In this document: piece after piece, positions 8,570 through 17,072 of the stretch
How positions within the stretch are numbered: the stretch's first letter is position 1
Layout of the letters: each line of letters starts with the position of its first letter
Source of the DNA: Chloroflexota bacterium
GTDB lineage: Bacteria; Chloroflexota; Anaerolineae; Anaerolineales; Anaerolineaceae
Direction: 5' to 3'
DNA length: 51,087 nucleotides
NCBI GenBank assembly: GCA_012799995.1
Contig: JAAZKE010000097.1
Span: 1-51,087, forward strand
The notes under the pieces: generated by a model
Database searches by the model: none
The model's input: the letters and a program-made list of their open reading frames with translations, nothing else
What the model was told of the DNA's origin: nothing
Program-made: the position numbers and the translations under genes

Positions 8570-9184
8570 ATGGCGACAGAAAAAGCACTTTCAGAAAAAA
8601 CTTTTTCCAAAAATAAACAAGCCTCTATGCTCAAGCAGGCGGTTGAGCAGATTCTCTCAGCGGTGGGGGAAGACCCAAACCGTGAAGGGTTGAGCAAAAC
8701 CCCTGCACGGGTGGCAAAGATGTACGAGGAATTATGTGCAGGCTACAAACAAACCCTCGATGAGGTTGTGAATGGCGCCATCTTTCATGAGACCGCAGCA
8801 GGAATTGTGCTTGTCAAAGATATTGAATTCTACAGCCTGTGCGAGCACCACATGCTGCCTTTTTACGGGCTGGCGCATATCGCTTATTTCCCTGATCAAA
8901 AAATAATCGGGCTATCGAAGATTCCAAGAATCGTGGAGATGTACGCCCGTCGGTTGCAGGTGCAGGAACGATTGACGACAGAAGTACGGGAAGCAATCGA
9001 TCAGATGTTACAGCCTAAGGGTACGGCAATTATCGTTGAAGCCCAACACCTCTGTGTAATGATGCGGGGTGTAAACAAGACACAGGCGTCGATGGTCACG
9101 ACCTCATATAGTGGCATCTTCCAAAGCGACGAAAAATTACGGCAGGAGTTTCACCAGCTGGTGTATAGACAAGAGAATAACTAA
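8570..9184 (+). CDS. folE: GTP cyclohydrolase I
   Basis: This 204-residue enzyme converts GTP to 7,8-dihydroneopterin triphosphate, the first step to folate, queuosine or tetrahydrobiopterin. The zinc ligands are visible as CEHHMLPF (Cys91, His94) and Cys162 in EAQHLCVMMRG. The GLSKIPRIVEMYARRLQVQERLT block at about 114-136 and the C-terminal TTSYSGIF are typical. Residues 1-20 are a poorly conserved leader. A ribosome site AGAGGTG stands about 12 bases before the ATG. The gene follows the IPP isomerase in the same direction; no other folate or queuosine gene is adjacent. Confidence 0.96.
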   Translation: MATEKALSEKTFSKNKQASMLKQAVEQILSAVGEDPNREGLSKTPARVAKMYEELCAGYKQTLDEVVNGAIFHETAAGIVLVKDIEFYSLCEHHMLPFYGLAHIAYFPDQKIIGLSKIPRIVEMYARRLQVQERLTTEVREAIDQMLQPKGTAIIVEAQHLCVMMRGVNKTQASMVTTSYSGIFQSDEKLRQEFHQLVYRQENN

Positions 9185-9221
9185 TGTGTAAACAATGACC
9201 GAAGGATTGACTCAAATCCGT

Positions 9222-9227
9222 TATAAT
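9222..9227 (+). promoter_or_regulatory. perfect -10 box before the alpha-oxoamine synthase gene
   Basis: TATAAT at 9222-9227 lies 46 bp before the ATG at 9274, in the 89-bp gap after folE. No good -35 hexamer is seen at 16-18 bases upstream (sequence near CCGAAG). A separate TTGACT is only 9 bases away. A promoter here would make the oxoamine synthase and HAD genes their own transcript. Confidence 0.4.
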
Positions 9228-9273
9228 CCAATTATCGATAACATGACAAATAGTTGAACAAGGATGAAATATT

Positions 9274-10452
9274 ATGGATATTTTCCAGAAATGCTATGAA
9301 TTTCAAGATGATGAAGCGCTCGCAGACCGCGGGCTTTACCCCTTCTTTTTACCGCTAACCGAAAACGAAGGAACCGTTGCTTCTTACAAAGGGAAGAAGC
9401 TCATTATGTGTGGATCTAATAACTATCTAGGCTTGACTGCCCATCCCAAGGTAAGAGAGGCTGCGATTGATGCCATTCGAAAATATGGTACCAGTTGTAC
9501 CGGTTCGCGGTTTCTGAATGGATCGCTGGAATTACACGAGACTTTGGAACACGAATTAGCCGATTTTGTCGGCAAAGAAGCCGCCCTGGTTTTTTCAACC
9601 GGTATGCAGGTGAACCTGGGGACGATCAGCAGTCTGGTTGGCAAAGGAGACTATGCAATTCTGGACAAGGAAGCGCACGCAAGTATTTATGATGGTGTGC
9701 GTCTTTCCTATGGCAAACTGGAGCGCTTCAACCATAATGATATGGCTCATCTTGAACGGGTAATGGCGTCAATTCCTGAGGATGCAGGCAAGTTGGTTGT
9801 GGTAGATGGGCTGTTCAGTATGGGTGGCGATCTGGCACCGTTAGACCAAATTGTACCGATTGTCAAGAAATATAAAGCCCGTTTGATGGTGGATGATGCC
9901 CATGGAATAGGAGTGACTGGAAAAGGGTTCGGAACCAGTGCTCAATTTGGCCTGACCGATGAGGTTGACCTGATTATGTCTACCTTCAGTAAGAGTTTCG
10001 CTTCTCTGGGCGGATTTATTTCCGGTAAAAGTGAAGTTATTAACTTCGTGAAGCATTTTTCACGCTCACTGATTTTCAGCGCCAGTGTTCAGCCAGCCAG
10101 TGCGGCTGCAGCGCTCGCCTCCCTTAGGATCATGCGTGACGAACCGCAATGGAATGCGAGATTGATGGTAATTGCTGAAAAAATGCGAAACGGGTTAAAG
10201 CAGCTTGGTTTCAATATTGGCAATACTGTCTCACCAATTATCCCGGTGATCATCGGCGACAATGAAATGACATTTAAAATGGCGCGTGATTTGTTCGATC
10301 GCGGAGTTTTTGTCAATTCTGTAATCGCCCCTGCAGCTCCTGTTGGAAGCCAGATGCTCAGAACCAGCTACATGGCGACCCATACTGATGAACAGCTGGA
10401 CAAAGTTCTGGAAATCTTTGAAGTTGTTGGAAAACTGAACGGCTTAATTTAG
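9274..10452 (+). CDS. alpha-oxoamine synthase, serine palmitoyltransferase-like
   Basis: This 392-residue PLP enzyme condenses an amino acid with an acyl-CoA and releases CO2. Conserved residues are His135 in DKEAHASIYDG, Asp207 and His210 in VDDAHGIGVTGKG, and the PLP lysine Lys240 in MSTFSKSFASLGGF. The opening GLYPFF, CGSNNYLGLTAHPKV, GSRFLNGSLELHETLEHELA and SLIFSASVQPASAAAALASL resemble the Bacteroidota serine palmitoyltransferases as I recall them, more than biotin-type BioF. Glycine C-acetyltransferase (Kbl) is the main alternative, but no threonine dehydrogenase gene is adjacent. AAGGA precedes the ATG. A HAD-family gene follows after 5 bp. The family is certain, the substrate is inferred. 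Confidence 0.8.
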   Translation: MDIFQKCYEFQDDEALADRGLYPFFLPLTENEGTVASYKGKKLIMCGSNNYLGLTAHPKVREAAIDAIRKYGTSCTGSRFLNGSLELHETLEHELADFVGKEAALVFSTGMQVNLGTISSLVGKGDYAILDKEAHASIYDGVRLSYGKLERFNHNDMAHLERVMASIPEDAGKLVVVDGLFSMGGDLAPLDQIVPIVKKYKARLMVDDAHGIGVTGKGFGTSAQFGLTDEVDLIMSTFSKSFASLGGFISGKSEVINFVKHFSRSLIFSASVQPASAAAALASLRIMRDEPQWNARLMVIAEKMRNGLKQLGFNIGNTVSPIIPVIIGDNEMTFKMARDLFDRGVFVNSVIAPAAPVGSQMLRTSYMATHTDEQLDKVLEIFEVVGKLNGLI

Positions 10453-10457
10453 AGCAA

Positions 10458-11681
10458 ATGCTGCATTTGCCAATTTTTCTTTTCGATATCGATGGCGTTT
10501 TAATTCAATCCCATGGGTATCGAAAAGCTTTTTTTAAAACTGTTGCATCCTATTTCGATCAATTTGGGTTGAGTTGGCTGACACTGGATGAAACGGTATA
10601 TCATGATTTTATTCATAGCCCATTCACTGCAGAGTGGGATATGGCTCCTCTTACAATTGCTGCCTTTTTGGACTGGTATGCCACCATAAATCCACGGATA
10701 CTTCCTTACCCCGCCTTGAAAAACATCAACAATCTGCCGGAAGTTGAGAATGGGTCAAGCTTTTCTGCTGAATTAATGAAGTTGATTCGGTTGATGGCGG
10801 AGGTTTTTGGGAATCAGGTGAGACCAGTTGAAGCGATCTATCAGGACTGTGTGGATCGGGGCCGTGCATCTTTTTTTCCAACACTATCCCAAGATGCCAT
10901 TTTAGGGGAGATACTCCACGACTCATTGAATCCGCAAACCTCACAAATCTTTCAGAGGCTGGAGACTTTCCTGCTGGGCTCCAGCCAGTTTGAAACAACT
11001 TTTGAAATTGCGCCGGAAGTTTACACAAAGTCAGCCTTGGAAACCGAAGATGTTCTGCTACTGTCACCCCGATGGCGAGAGAGAATTAAAACCGGAATTA
11101 ATAAAGAATTTTACGCCTCTGTGATTACCGCCCGACCCAATGTCCCAGATCAGACGCAAGAAAAACGGGTTTTTTCCGCCATGCCGGAAGCAGAATCAGC
11201 GTTAAAAATTTTAGGATGGGATCAAGGCGTTATACCGGTGATTGGTGCCGGCTCAATCAATGTTTTTGAAGCCAGACGGAATATTCCGTTTAACATAACC
11301 CTGAAACCTGCTGCGCTGCATGCATTGACTGGCATTTTCCGCGCAGTCGGGATGGATGAAGAGGATGCCTTTGATGAAGCAGACCATGTTATCAGCCAGC
11401 AAAGCCTTTCCGATTTGGCTATTTTAAAGCTGAAATCGCTCTTCCAGGTGGAATGCCCGCTGGAAATCTTTGTATTTGAAGATTCCGTTTCGGGCATCGT
11501 TTCATCAATCGAAGCAGTGAAATATCTCAATTCGGCAGAGATTCCAGCCACTTTATTTAAAGCTGGAATTCAGACGAGTGAGCCTAAAAGTGATCGTCTG
11601 AAAGCGATTGGGGCAGAGGTTTTCCCCGATATAAATCAGGCTTTAACTTATGTTTTTAAACAGAAAATAAATCCTTATTAA
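10458..11681 (+). CDS. HAD-superfamily hydrolase-like protein
   Basis: This 407-residue protein opens with HAD motif I, FDIDGVLIQ (residues 8-16), whose two Asp would form the phospho-aspartate and bind magnesium. SVITARPN near 216 resembles motif II and FVFEDSVSGIVSSIEAVKYL near 338 is a typical motif IV region. The protein is much longer than simple HAD phosphatases because about 190 residues of helical sequence lie between motifs I and II. It starts 5 bp after the oxoamine synthase stop without a clear ribosome site, suggesting coupled translation, so the partner probably acts in the same pathway. The substrate is unknown; a lipid or amino-alcohol phosphate is only a guess from the neighbour. 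Confidence 0.65.
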   Translation: MLHLPIFLFDIDGVLIQSHGYRKAFFKTVASYFDQFGLSWLTLDETVYHDFIHSPFTAEWDMAPLTIAAFLDWYATINPRILPYPALKNINNLPEVENGSSFSAELMKLIRLMAEVFGNQVRPVEAIYQDCVDRGRASFFPTLSQDAILGEILHDSLNPQTSQIFQRLETFLLGSSQFETTFEIAPEVYTKSALETEDVLLLSPRWRERIKTGINKEFYASVITARPNVPDQTQEKRVFSAMPEAESALKILGWDQGVIPVIGAGSINVFEARRNIPFNITLKPAALHALTGIFRAVGMDEEDAFDEADHVISQQSLSDLAILKLKSLFQVECPLEIFVFEDSVSGIVSSIEAVKYLNSAEIPATLFKAGIQTSEPKSDRLKAIGAEVFPDINQALTYVFKQKINPY

Positions 11682-11776
11682 GCTCAAAGGATAATTCCTG
11701 TTACTATTAAAAACAAAAGATGCGCGGATGATTCGAACTTTTTTTTGATGGAATTCGTCTACAAAACAGAACTTTC

Positions 11777-11837
11777 TCACGATAGTTCATGATGATTCTA
11801 ATTTGACAATGTGTTTTACGTCATCAATCTATCGTGA
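11777..11837. repeat. inverted repeat in the promoter region of the Ig-like protein gene
   Basis: TCACGATAG at 11777-11785 and its exact complement CTATCGTGA at 11829-11837 flank a perfect -35 hexamer TTGACA (11803-11808). CATCA/TGATG extends the match by a further block after a small offset. The arms are 43 bp apart, just upstream of the ATG at 11864. Either a pair of operator half-sites around a promoter or a hairpin is possible. No good -10 box was found at standard spacing. Confidence 0.35.
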
Positions 11838-11863
11838 ACTTAGTGAATACTGAAGGGAGAAAA

Positions 11864-12622
11864 ATGAAGAATAACAAAGTAGTGTCAAAAATCGTTCTTC
11901 TTACGTTTGCAATGATTCTGGGATTATCGGTCCTGGCGTTTGGTCCTGCAGACCAGGTGCTATGGAAAACTTACATGCCTGATACGCGCGCGACAATGAC
12001 ACCGAGCCCAACCAGTTCAACAGTTATTAAAATACGAAACATTGTCACCGGTGGTGGAATTGTGCTGAAGAACCCAACTGGCGGCGTTACGCTGCGTCCA
12101 AATGCAGTCTCCATTTACAACCCTCCAATCAGTCCGATGGTTACGGCTACTCCGATGAATATTATCCCACCGGTTATCTGGCAGCCAACCCCGGCGCCTA
12201 CCTACCCACCGGTTGTTATTAATTATCCAACTGCGGTTCCGAGACTTCTATACGACTGTAACGTCAGTGTGCAACGCCCCTATTTTTATGAGCAATTTGC
12301 GCCAGGTGAAGATTTTGATTTTGAGGTTGTGTTTACAAATACCGGCACGCAGGAATGGAACACTGATATTGATGTGATGCAATATACTGGCTGGCGAATG
12401 GAGATTGAAGGGAAATATCTCTATGATCTGGATAAAGATTATCCGTCAGCACAGATTGTTCTGCCTGGGCAGTCAATTCGTTGGAAAATTCGTATGGAAG
12501 CCCCCAAGGAAAAAACCAATGACCAGAATAAATATTTCTCGACCTACTACCTTGTGAGAGGGAAAGATTTTGAAAATGGACGCTTCTGCCCATTCTCACT
12601 TTACGTTTACGTACCCCAATAG
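11864..12622 (+). CDS. exported protein with an NBR1-type Ig-like domain
   Basis: The ATG at 11864 has GAAGGGAG just before it and gives 252 residues beginning MKNNKVVSKIVLL. An in-frame ATG 30 bp earlier has no ribosome site. Residues 1-27 form a signal peptide or membrane anchor (LLTFAMILGLSVLAFG). Residues about 35-130 are a low-complexity Thr/Pro/Val linker, and about 131-250 form a beta domain with FYEQFAPGEDFDFEVVFTN, GTQEWN and SIRWKIRMEAP. This matches the NBR1-like Ig domain frequent in secreted Anaerolineae proteins. It probably acts outside the membrane, perhaps in adhesion. A strong terminator follows. Specific function is unknown. Confidence 0.75.
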   Translation: MKNNKVVSKIVLLTFAMILGLSVLAFGPADQVLWKTYMPDTRATMTPSPTSSTVIKIRNIVTGGGIVLKNPTGGVTLRPNAVSIYNPPISPMVTATPMNIIPPVIWQPTPAPTYPPVVINYPTAVPRLLYDCNVSVQRPYFYEQFAPGEDFDFEVVFTNTGTQEWNTDIDVMQYTGWRMEIEGKYLYDLDKDYPSAQIVLPGQSIRWKIRMEAPKEKTNDQNKYFSTYYLVRGKDFENGRFCPFSLYVYVPQ

Positions 12623-12639
12623 AAATAAACCCAAAAACA

Positions 12640-12680
12640 CTTGAATAAAAAAAGGGATCAATTCCCTTTTTTTATTCAAG
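12640..12680. terminator. bidirectional terminator between the Ig-like gene and recR
   Basis: A perfect 18-bp inverted repeat with a 5-base loop (TCAAT) has GGGA/TCCC at the tip and A7/T7 runs in the arms. It lies between convergent genes ending at 12622 (plus) and 12707 (minus). Each strand therefore reads a short GC tip followed by a T run, the form of a two-way intrinsic terminator. Confidence 0.9.
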
Positions 12681-12706
12681 TTTCAATTTATAACATAACA
12701 GAATTG

Positions 12707-13333
12707 CTACATTTCCTGTCTGCCAGAAAGTGCTCTCAGTAGCGTGTTTTGGTCGGCGTATTCCAGTTCGCCACCGGAAGGAAGCCCTCTTGCCAAACGG
12801 GTAATACGGATTGGCGTATCTGCCAGCTTGCGTTGAATGTACATTGCCGTCGCATCCCCCTCCATAGAGGGGTTGGTAGCGATAATCAGCTCTTTATATG
12901 GATGCTCCGCAATCCTTTGAAAAAGAGGAGCGAGCCGGATATCTTCCGGATTGATCCCTTCAATTGGGGAAAGCAGCCCATGGAGCACATGATACTTTCC
13001 AAAGAAGCCACCGGATTGCTCCAACACAATCACGTCCATTGGAGACTCTACCACGCACAGCACTGAATTGTCTCGTTGATCATTTGCGCAGATTGAGCAT
13101 AATGGTTGATCTGCCAGCGTAATATTGAAACACTCTTTGCAGATCCCGGTTTGCTGTTTGAGGTTAGTGAGCGCAGTTGCCAGATTTTCGCCGATCTCGG
13201 TATTATTTTTTAATAGAAAAAAAGTGAGACGGGAGGCGGTGCGGGGGCCGATTCCCGGTAGGCGCGAAAATGCGTCTATAAGATTTTGTACTGGAGAAGG
13301 GATGGACGCCAATGGATCAGAAACCCAATCCAA
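12707..13333 (-). CDS. recR: recombination protein RecR
   Basis: RecR, with RecF and RecO, loads RecA on gapped DNA. The 208-residue protein has the helix-hairpin-helix LPGIGPRTASRL (25-36), a four-Cys zinc finger (Cys65, 68, 79, 82), the Toprim domain beginning LCVVESPMD (92-100), and the C-terminal Walker-like part with ATNPSMEGDATAMYI and RLARGLPSGGELEYAD. All landmarks and the length are standard. The start overlaps the ybaB end by 17 bp. It is the last gene of the dnaX-ybaB-recR operon and is followed by a strong terminator. Confidence 0.97.
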   Translation of the reverse strand: MDWVSDPLASIPSPVQNLIDAFSRLPGIGPRTASRLTFFLLKNNTEIGENLATALTNLKQQTGICKECFNITLADQPLCSICANDQRDNSVLCVVESPMDVIVLEQSGGFFGKYHVLHGLLSPIEGINPEDIRLAPLFQRIAEHPYKELIIATNPSMEGDATAMYIQRKLADTPIRITRLARGLPSGGELEYADQNTLLRALSGRQEM

Positions 13334-13673
13334 ATGATGATAGCGCTGATCCCATAGAGCCTAAATGGTCATCCTGCAGCTTTTTGCTTTGTTCCAATGC
13401 CATATTGATACCGGAGAGCATGATATCCTGGAGCATTTCAGCATCGGTGTCTTTCAGAAATTCAGGATCGATGGTTACCGATTTGCAAACCTGGTCGCCA
13501 GACATGACGATTTTTACCGCTCCACCACCCACTGTAGCAGTTACGTCGGTCGCTGCAATGCGCTGCTGTTGTTCTTCCATTTGTTTTTGAAGGTCTTTGA
13601 GTTGCTGGCGCATTGCATTTTGATTTCCCTTCATTTGTCCACCGCCACCTACTCTGCCATATCCTTTTGCCAT
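13317..13673 (-). CDS. ybaB: nucleoid-associated protein, YbaB/EbfC family
   Basis: This 118-residue DNA-binding protein forms small dimers that coat or bend DNA. Seen are a Gly-rich start (GYGRVGGGGQMKG), a long charged Gln/Met-rich helix (NAMRQQLKDLQKQMEEQQQRI), the beta segment ATVGGGAVKIVMSGDQVCKSVTIDP, and the C-terminal helix ending in GLGF. The order dnaX-ybaB-recR is conserved in many bacteria, which supports the call. It lies 12 bp after the dnaX stop and overlaps recR by 17 bp. Confidence 0.95.
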   Translation of the reverse strand: MAKGYGRVGGGGQMKGNQNAMRQQLKDLQKQMEEQQQRIAATDVTATVGGGAVKIVMSGDQVCKSVTIDPEFLKDTDAEMLQDIMLSGINMALEQSKKLQDDHLGSMGSALSSFGLGF

Positions 13674-13685
13674 AGTTCTTTCCTC

Positions 13686-15299
13686 TTATTTCTTTCTCTT
13701 TTCTTTATCCTCAACCAGTTTCCCGCCCAGTTGAACAGCCGCATCAACGACAGGTTTTTCATCCATGTTGACAGGATTGTGATCATTAATGATTACCAAC
13801 GATACCCCGACCGGCTTACCAAGTACGCTGGAGATTGCTGCACTGGTCCAAACCATATTCTTTCGTTTGGATTCCATTCGGTTTTTCAAAGTTTCCCGTA
13901 GGAAACCGAGAATCAGGACACCATTACGGACACCCATCAATTTTGCCGGCTTCAATGACGCGGCCAAAATCACATCATGTTGTTTGATTAACTGTATGAC
14001 CTCCTCCCAAACCTTTTCAATCTCAGCTTTGGTTACGCTAGGATCAGGAGTTTGTCCTTTTCGTATATATACCTGATATCTGCCGCGGATTTGCTTATCT
14101 AATAAATCGTCGTCATCATCTGCGTCATCAATTTCTTCCATCGATGACATTGCCGGTTTGGCAATCTTCTTTTCAGCAACTCTGACAGCTATCTCCGGTT
14201 CTACTGCTGTAGCACGGCTGGTTTCTGCTGCTGCTTCAGTGATTGCCAATTCCAGACTGAGCCCCGGATACCAGGCTAAACGGCTGTTCACTTCCGCCTG
14301 ATTGAAAATTCGAATCCATTCCAAAATCCTATCGATCGTCAGTCGGGCAGCCTGCTGGTTCAATGCAGCGCGCGTCTCTTCCGTGACGTCTTCATCTTCC
14401 AGCGATCCCAATTTCGACATCATCAACAGTCGCAGATATTCAACGGTTTGCCGCGCGAACTGTCGAGCATCCGTACCGCCATCCAAAGCCTTATGAATGA
14501 TATCCATCCCGTCTTTCAGTTGCCGATCTAAAAGAGCATCGATCATTTGAATGACTGCAAGGTTGGCAGCTGTTCCCAGGATCGTCTGCGTATTTTTCAA
14601 TGTGATTGGCTCGCCGGTGGATGAAATCTGATCCAAAATCGTCACAGCATCGCGCATGGCACCGGTTGACTGGCGTGCGATGAGCGTCAGGGCTTCTGGT
14701 TCAAATATGAAGTTTTCTTCATTGCTGATTTCGGTCAACCTGCCAACAATTTCGCGAACAGGAAATCTCCTGAATTCATGGTGTTGGCAGCGGGATAAAA
14801 CCGTGGCAGGAATTTTTTGAAGCTCGGTTGTCGCCAAGATAAACATTGCATGAGCTGGTGGCTCTTCCAATGTTTTCAGCAGCGCATTAAAGGCTGCGGT
14901 TGAAAGCATATGAACTTCATCGATAATATAGACTTTCATTCGCCCCAACGACGGTGAGAAGTTGATTTTGTCTCGCAATTCGCGGATATCGTCAACGCTG
15001 GTATTTGAGGCGGCGTCAATCTCAATGATATCAAGGAAGCGCCCGTTCTTGATCGATTCACAGATATCGCAGCGGTCGCATGGTCGTTCGCCCAAGTCAG
15101 GGTCGGTGCAGTTCACAGCACGTGCCAGCAACCTGGCGACGGTTGTTTTTCCTGTTCCGCGCGGACCGGAAAAAAGATAGGCGTGCGAGAGCCGATCAGA
15201 CTTGATGGCATTCTTTAAAACGCGAATTACATGGTCTTGTCCAACCACTTCTTCCCAGTCGTTTGGTCGATATTTCCGATATAAAGCCTGGAGTGCCAA
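13686..15299 (-). CDS. dnaX: DNA polymerase III subunit gamma/tau
   Basis: This 537-residue ATPase is the clamp-loader motor of the replisome. Domain I has Walker A GPRGTGKTT (45-53), zinc ligands Cys64, 74, 77 and 80, Walker B YIIDEVHML near 125 and sensor-1 region FILATTELQKIPATVLSRCQ near 152 with the SRC arginine finger. Domain III follows to about residue 360, then an acidic linker (EEIDDADDDDD) and a C-terminal part of about 130 residues. I saw no obvious A-run slippery site like the one that makes gamma in E. coli. AAGGAG precedes the ATG. It heads the dnaX-ybaB-recR operon. Confidence 0.97.
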   Translation of the reverse strand: MALQALYRKYRPNDWEEVVGQDHVIRVLKNAIKSDRLSHAYLFSGPRGTGKTTVARLLARAVNCTDPDLGERPCDRCDICESIKNGRFLDIIEIDAASNTSVDDIRELRDKINFSPSLGRMKVYIIDEVHMLSTAAFNALLKTLEEPPAHAMFILATTELQKIPATVLSRCQHHEFRRFPVREIVGRLTEISNEENFIFEPEALTLIARQSTGAMRDAVTILDQISSTGEPITLKNTQTILGTAANLAVIQMIDALLDRQLKDGMDIIHKALDGGTDARQFARQTVEYLRLLMMSKLGSLEDEDVTEETRAALNQQAARLTIDRILEWIRIFNQAEVNSRLAWYPGLSLELAITEAAAETSRATAVEPEIAVRVAEKKIAKPAMSSMEEIDDADDDDDLLDKQIRGRYQVYIRKGQTPDPSVTKAEIEKVWEEVIQLIKQHDVILAASLKPAKLMGVRNGVLILGFLRETLKNRMESKRKNMVWTSAAISSVLGKPVGVSLVIINDHNPVNMDEKPVVDAAVQLGGKLVEDKEKRKK

Positions 15300-15355
15300 T
15301 CTATGATCTCCTTAAATGTGGGTTACCCCTTCTCAAGGACATACCCTTCGCAGTA

Positions 15356-15361
15356 ATTATA
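15356..15361 (-). promoter_or_regulatory. candidate -10 box of the dnaX operon
   Basis: On the minus strand TATAAT lies 56 bp before the dnaX ATG, which would give a leader of about 50 bases containing the AAGGAG ribosome site. No strong -35 hexamer is visible at the right distance. Confidence 0.4.
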
Positions 15362-15421
15362 CATTGGAGTACAGCTGAATTTCAGAAGCTTCAGAACGCT
15401 TGTTGTATTTGTCAGATGCAA

Positions 15422-15985
15422 TCAGGGGATGCGATAGGTTGATTGAATGTTGCCTTCACTGTCTTTCAGCACCACCGTTTCCCCTGGCTGCCAGACGGCC
15501 TCTGGGTTTCCCCAATACAATTCAAAGGGTGTGTTATGTCCTGATCGGGTGTACAGGGGTAGGAAAATATTGCGACGCATGATTTGAATGTTCGGAAATG
15601 TGTAACTGTTTCCATCAGCATCTTCCAATACCCAGTTTTCCAGTTGGACTGCGGCGTCTGAGTTGCTCACAATTCGTACCATCTCAGTATTACGGTCGCC
15701 AACGCCGATAACTTCGGTTATTTTTACAATTGCATCGCGAACCAGCGGTGTCGGTTGACCCGGATCAGCTGTGGATTGTTCAGTCGGTAAAATATCGTAA
15801 TCAATTTCGAGCGTTGACGCAGGGGTAATCGCTGGCGTCGGAGGAACCTCGTTGACTACCAATTCATAGGGCTTTTGCGCATTACGAATATTTTCCCAAT
15901 AGTACAACATGGCAAAAGTTGCCCCCGCTGACACAACAATGTTCAGGATCACTAACAGCGCAATTGTCTTCCAGGTTAATTTCAT
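15422..15985 (-). CDS. membrane-anchored protein with a lamin-tail-like domain
   Basis: This 187-residue protein has an N-terminal hydrophobic anchor (IALLVILNIVVSAGATFAML, residues 8-27), a Pro/Thr-rich linker to about residue 83, and a C-terminal beta domain. The beta domain has the lamin-tail pattern: VRIVSNSDAAVQLENWVLED, a DGNSYTFP turn, an aromatic LYWGN and GETVVLKDSEGN, ending STYRIP. Such domains are common in secreted bacterial proteins and may bind surface partners or nucleic acid. It is upstream of dnaX in the same direction, with about 120 bp between. Precise function unknown. Confidence 0.65.
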   Translation of the reverse strand: MKLTWKTIALLVILNIVVSAGATFAMLYYWENIRNAQKPYELVVNEVPPTPAITPASTLEIDYDILPTEQSTADPGQPTPLVRDAIVKITEVIGVGDRNTEMVRIVSNSDAAVQLENWVLEDADGNSYTFPNIQIMRRNIFLPLYTRSGHNTPFELYWGNPEAVWQPGETVVLKDSEGNIQSTYRIP

Positions 15986-16097
15986 CTAATTCCTTTATGG
16001 TTTTACATCCTCATATTTGCCAAAATATAGATGTTGCGGATCAGAAATCGGTTATCTGAATTTTAATGCAGTTCAGGGATTCAGGTACAATGACGGT

Positions 16098-16604
16098 ATG
16101 GTCATTCTGGTCGATGGACATAATCTGATACCCAAACTGCCCTCACTTTCATTGAACGATCCGCAGGATGAACGGAAACTGATAGAGATTCTGTCAGAAT
16201 ATGCACGGTTGAGCCGACATAAAGTCATTCTGTTTCTCGACAAGCGGGCAATTGGTCAGGCTTTCGCGAAAACAGTTGGCACAATTAAAATATTTCATGC
16301 TGATGAACGGACAACCGCGGATGAAACGATCGTCCATTACCTGCAAAAGCATTCGCCCAAATCACAGACGATGCTGGTGATTTCTTCAGATCATCATGTG
16401 CAAATTCAGGCTAAAAGCCTGGGCGCAAAAACACAACGCTCTGAGGAGTTTGCCAAAACAGTGGTGAAACTGTTGCAAAATCCGCCAAGTTATAAAAACA
16501 ACAAGGCTAAACCAAAAATGGAAGAGCCACTTTCTGCTGAAGAAATGTCAGATTGGATTGATATCTTTAATTCAGGACCCTCAGAGAAATACTCAAAACA
16601 ATAA
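16098..16604 (+). CDS. NYN-domain (PIN-like) RNase, YacP-type
   Basis: From the ATG at 16098 the protein has 168 residues and opens directly with the NYN core MVILVDGHNLIP, whose Asp is the first metal-binding acidic residue. HKVILFLDKR near 40 and the acidic stretch HADERTTADETIVHYLQ near 70, then MLVISSDHHVQIQAKSLGAK near 94, complete the nuclease core. The lysine-rich tail from about residue 130 is less conserved. A longer frame upstream has no support. A TACAAT box only 6 bases before the ATG suggests a leaderless mRNA. Its end overlaps the convergent TspO gene by 38 bp. YacP/Rae1-type proteins cleave ribosome-bound mRNA; the target here is unknown. Confidence 0.75.
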   Translation: MVILVDGHNLIPKLPSLSLNDPQDERKLIEILSEYARLSRHKVILFLDKRAIGQAFAKTVGTIKIFHADERTTADETIVHYLQKHSPKSQTMLVISSDHHVQIQAKSLGAKTQRSEEFAKTVVKLLQNPPSYKNNKAKPKMEEPLSAEEMSDWIDIFNSGPSEKYSKQ

Positions 16605-17043
16605 GAAATATATTCCAAACGACTGCCGGAATTAAGATTTCTCCGGCTCTGTGATTGACCAGCCAGAACATAAAGATTACCAACAGGGAAAGAATAAAAG
16701 CGGTGATCGCCAGTACCAGGACGCCCACAAGGTTGGCTTCGGCAAACAGAATAAAAGTCCAGGCAAACCAGCTCCCCAGCAGGATCAGGAAGTTGACCGT
16801 CACGTTTTTTCTGCGATTGATTTGAACCGGATTTGATATCACAAAATACAGCGCTATCCCACTGATTGTCAAGACTAACAACCACAAACCCACAAAGAGC
16901 GTTTTTTCAGGAAGGAACGATGAACGGGTGATTGCACCTTGATAGATGTCCATCTGATCATCCATGATCATGCGTGTGATGAAAAAACCGATAAAACCGG
17001 TTGTCAACAGAATACTAACCAAAAATTGAATACTTTTTTTCAA
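16567..17043 (-). CDS. TspO/MBR family membrane protein
   Basis: This 158-residue protein has five predicted helices in the TspO layout. SSFLPEKTLFVGLWLLVLTISGIALYFV aligns with the helix-2 pattern (P-x-F-x-P, then GxALY). NFLILLGSWFAWTFILF fits helix 3, and HRAGEILIPAVVWNIFLIVLSISLRVLN fits the R-x-AG-x-LLxPYxxW...LN end of the family. Tryptophan content is lower than in the name-giving TspO proteins. TspO proteins bind porphyrins and cholesterol-like ligands and take part in stress responses. The gene is convergent with the NYN gene and overlaps it by 38 bp. The assignment rests on pattern alone. Confidence 0.65.
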   Translation of the reverse strand: MKKSIQFLVSILLTTGFIGFFITRMIMDDQMDIYQGAITRSSFLPEKTLFVGLWLLVLTISGIALYFVISNPVQINRRKNVTVNFLILLGSWFAWTFILFAEANLVGVLVLAITAFILSLLVIFMFWLVNHRAGEILIPAVVWNIFLIVLSISLRVLN

Positions 17044-17072
17044 AATCGTCCCTTACCCCCTGATACGATTAG

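Noticed and set aside
9208..9227. TTGACT (about 9207-9212) paired with TATAAT as a full promoter
   Set aside because: The spacing is only about 9 bases, far from the 16-18 needed; only the -10 box was kept.
13686..15299. Programmed frameshift for a short DnaX form
   Set aside because: No clear A-run slippery heptamer with a downstream hairpin was found within the linker region.
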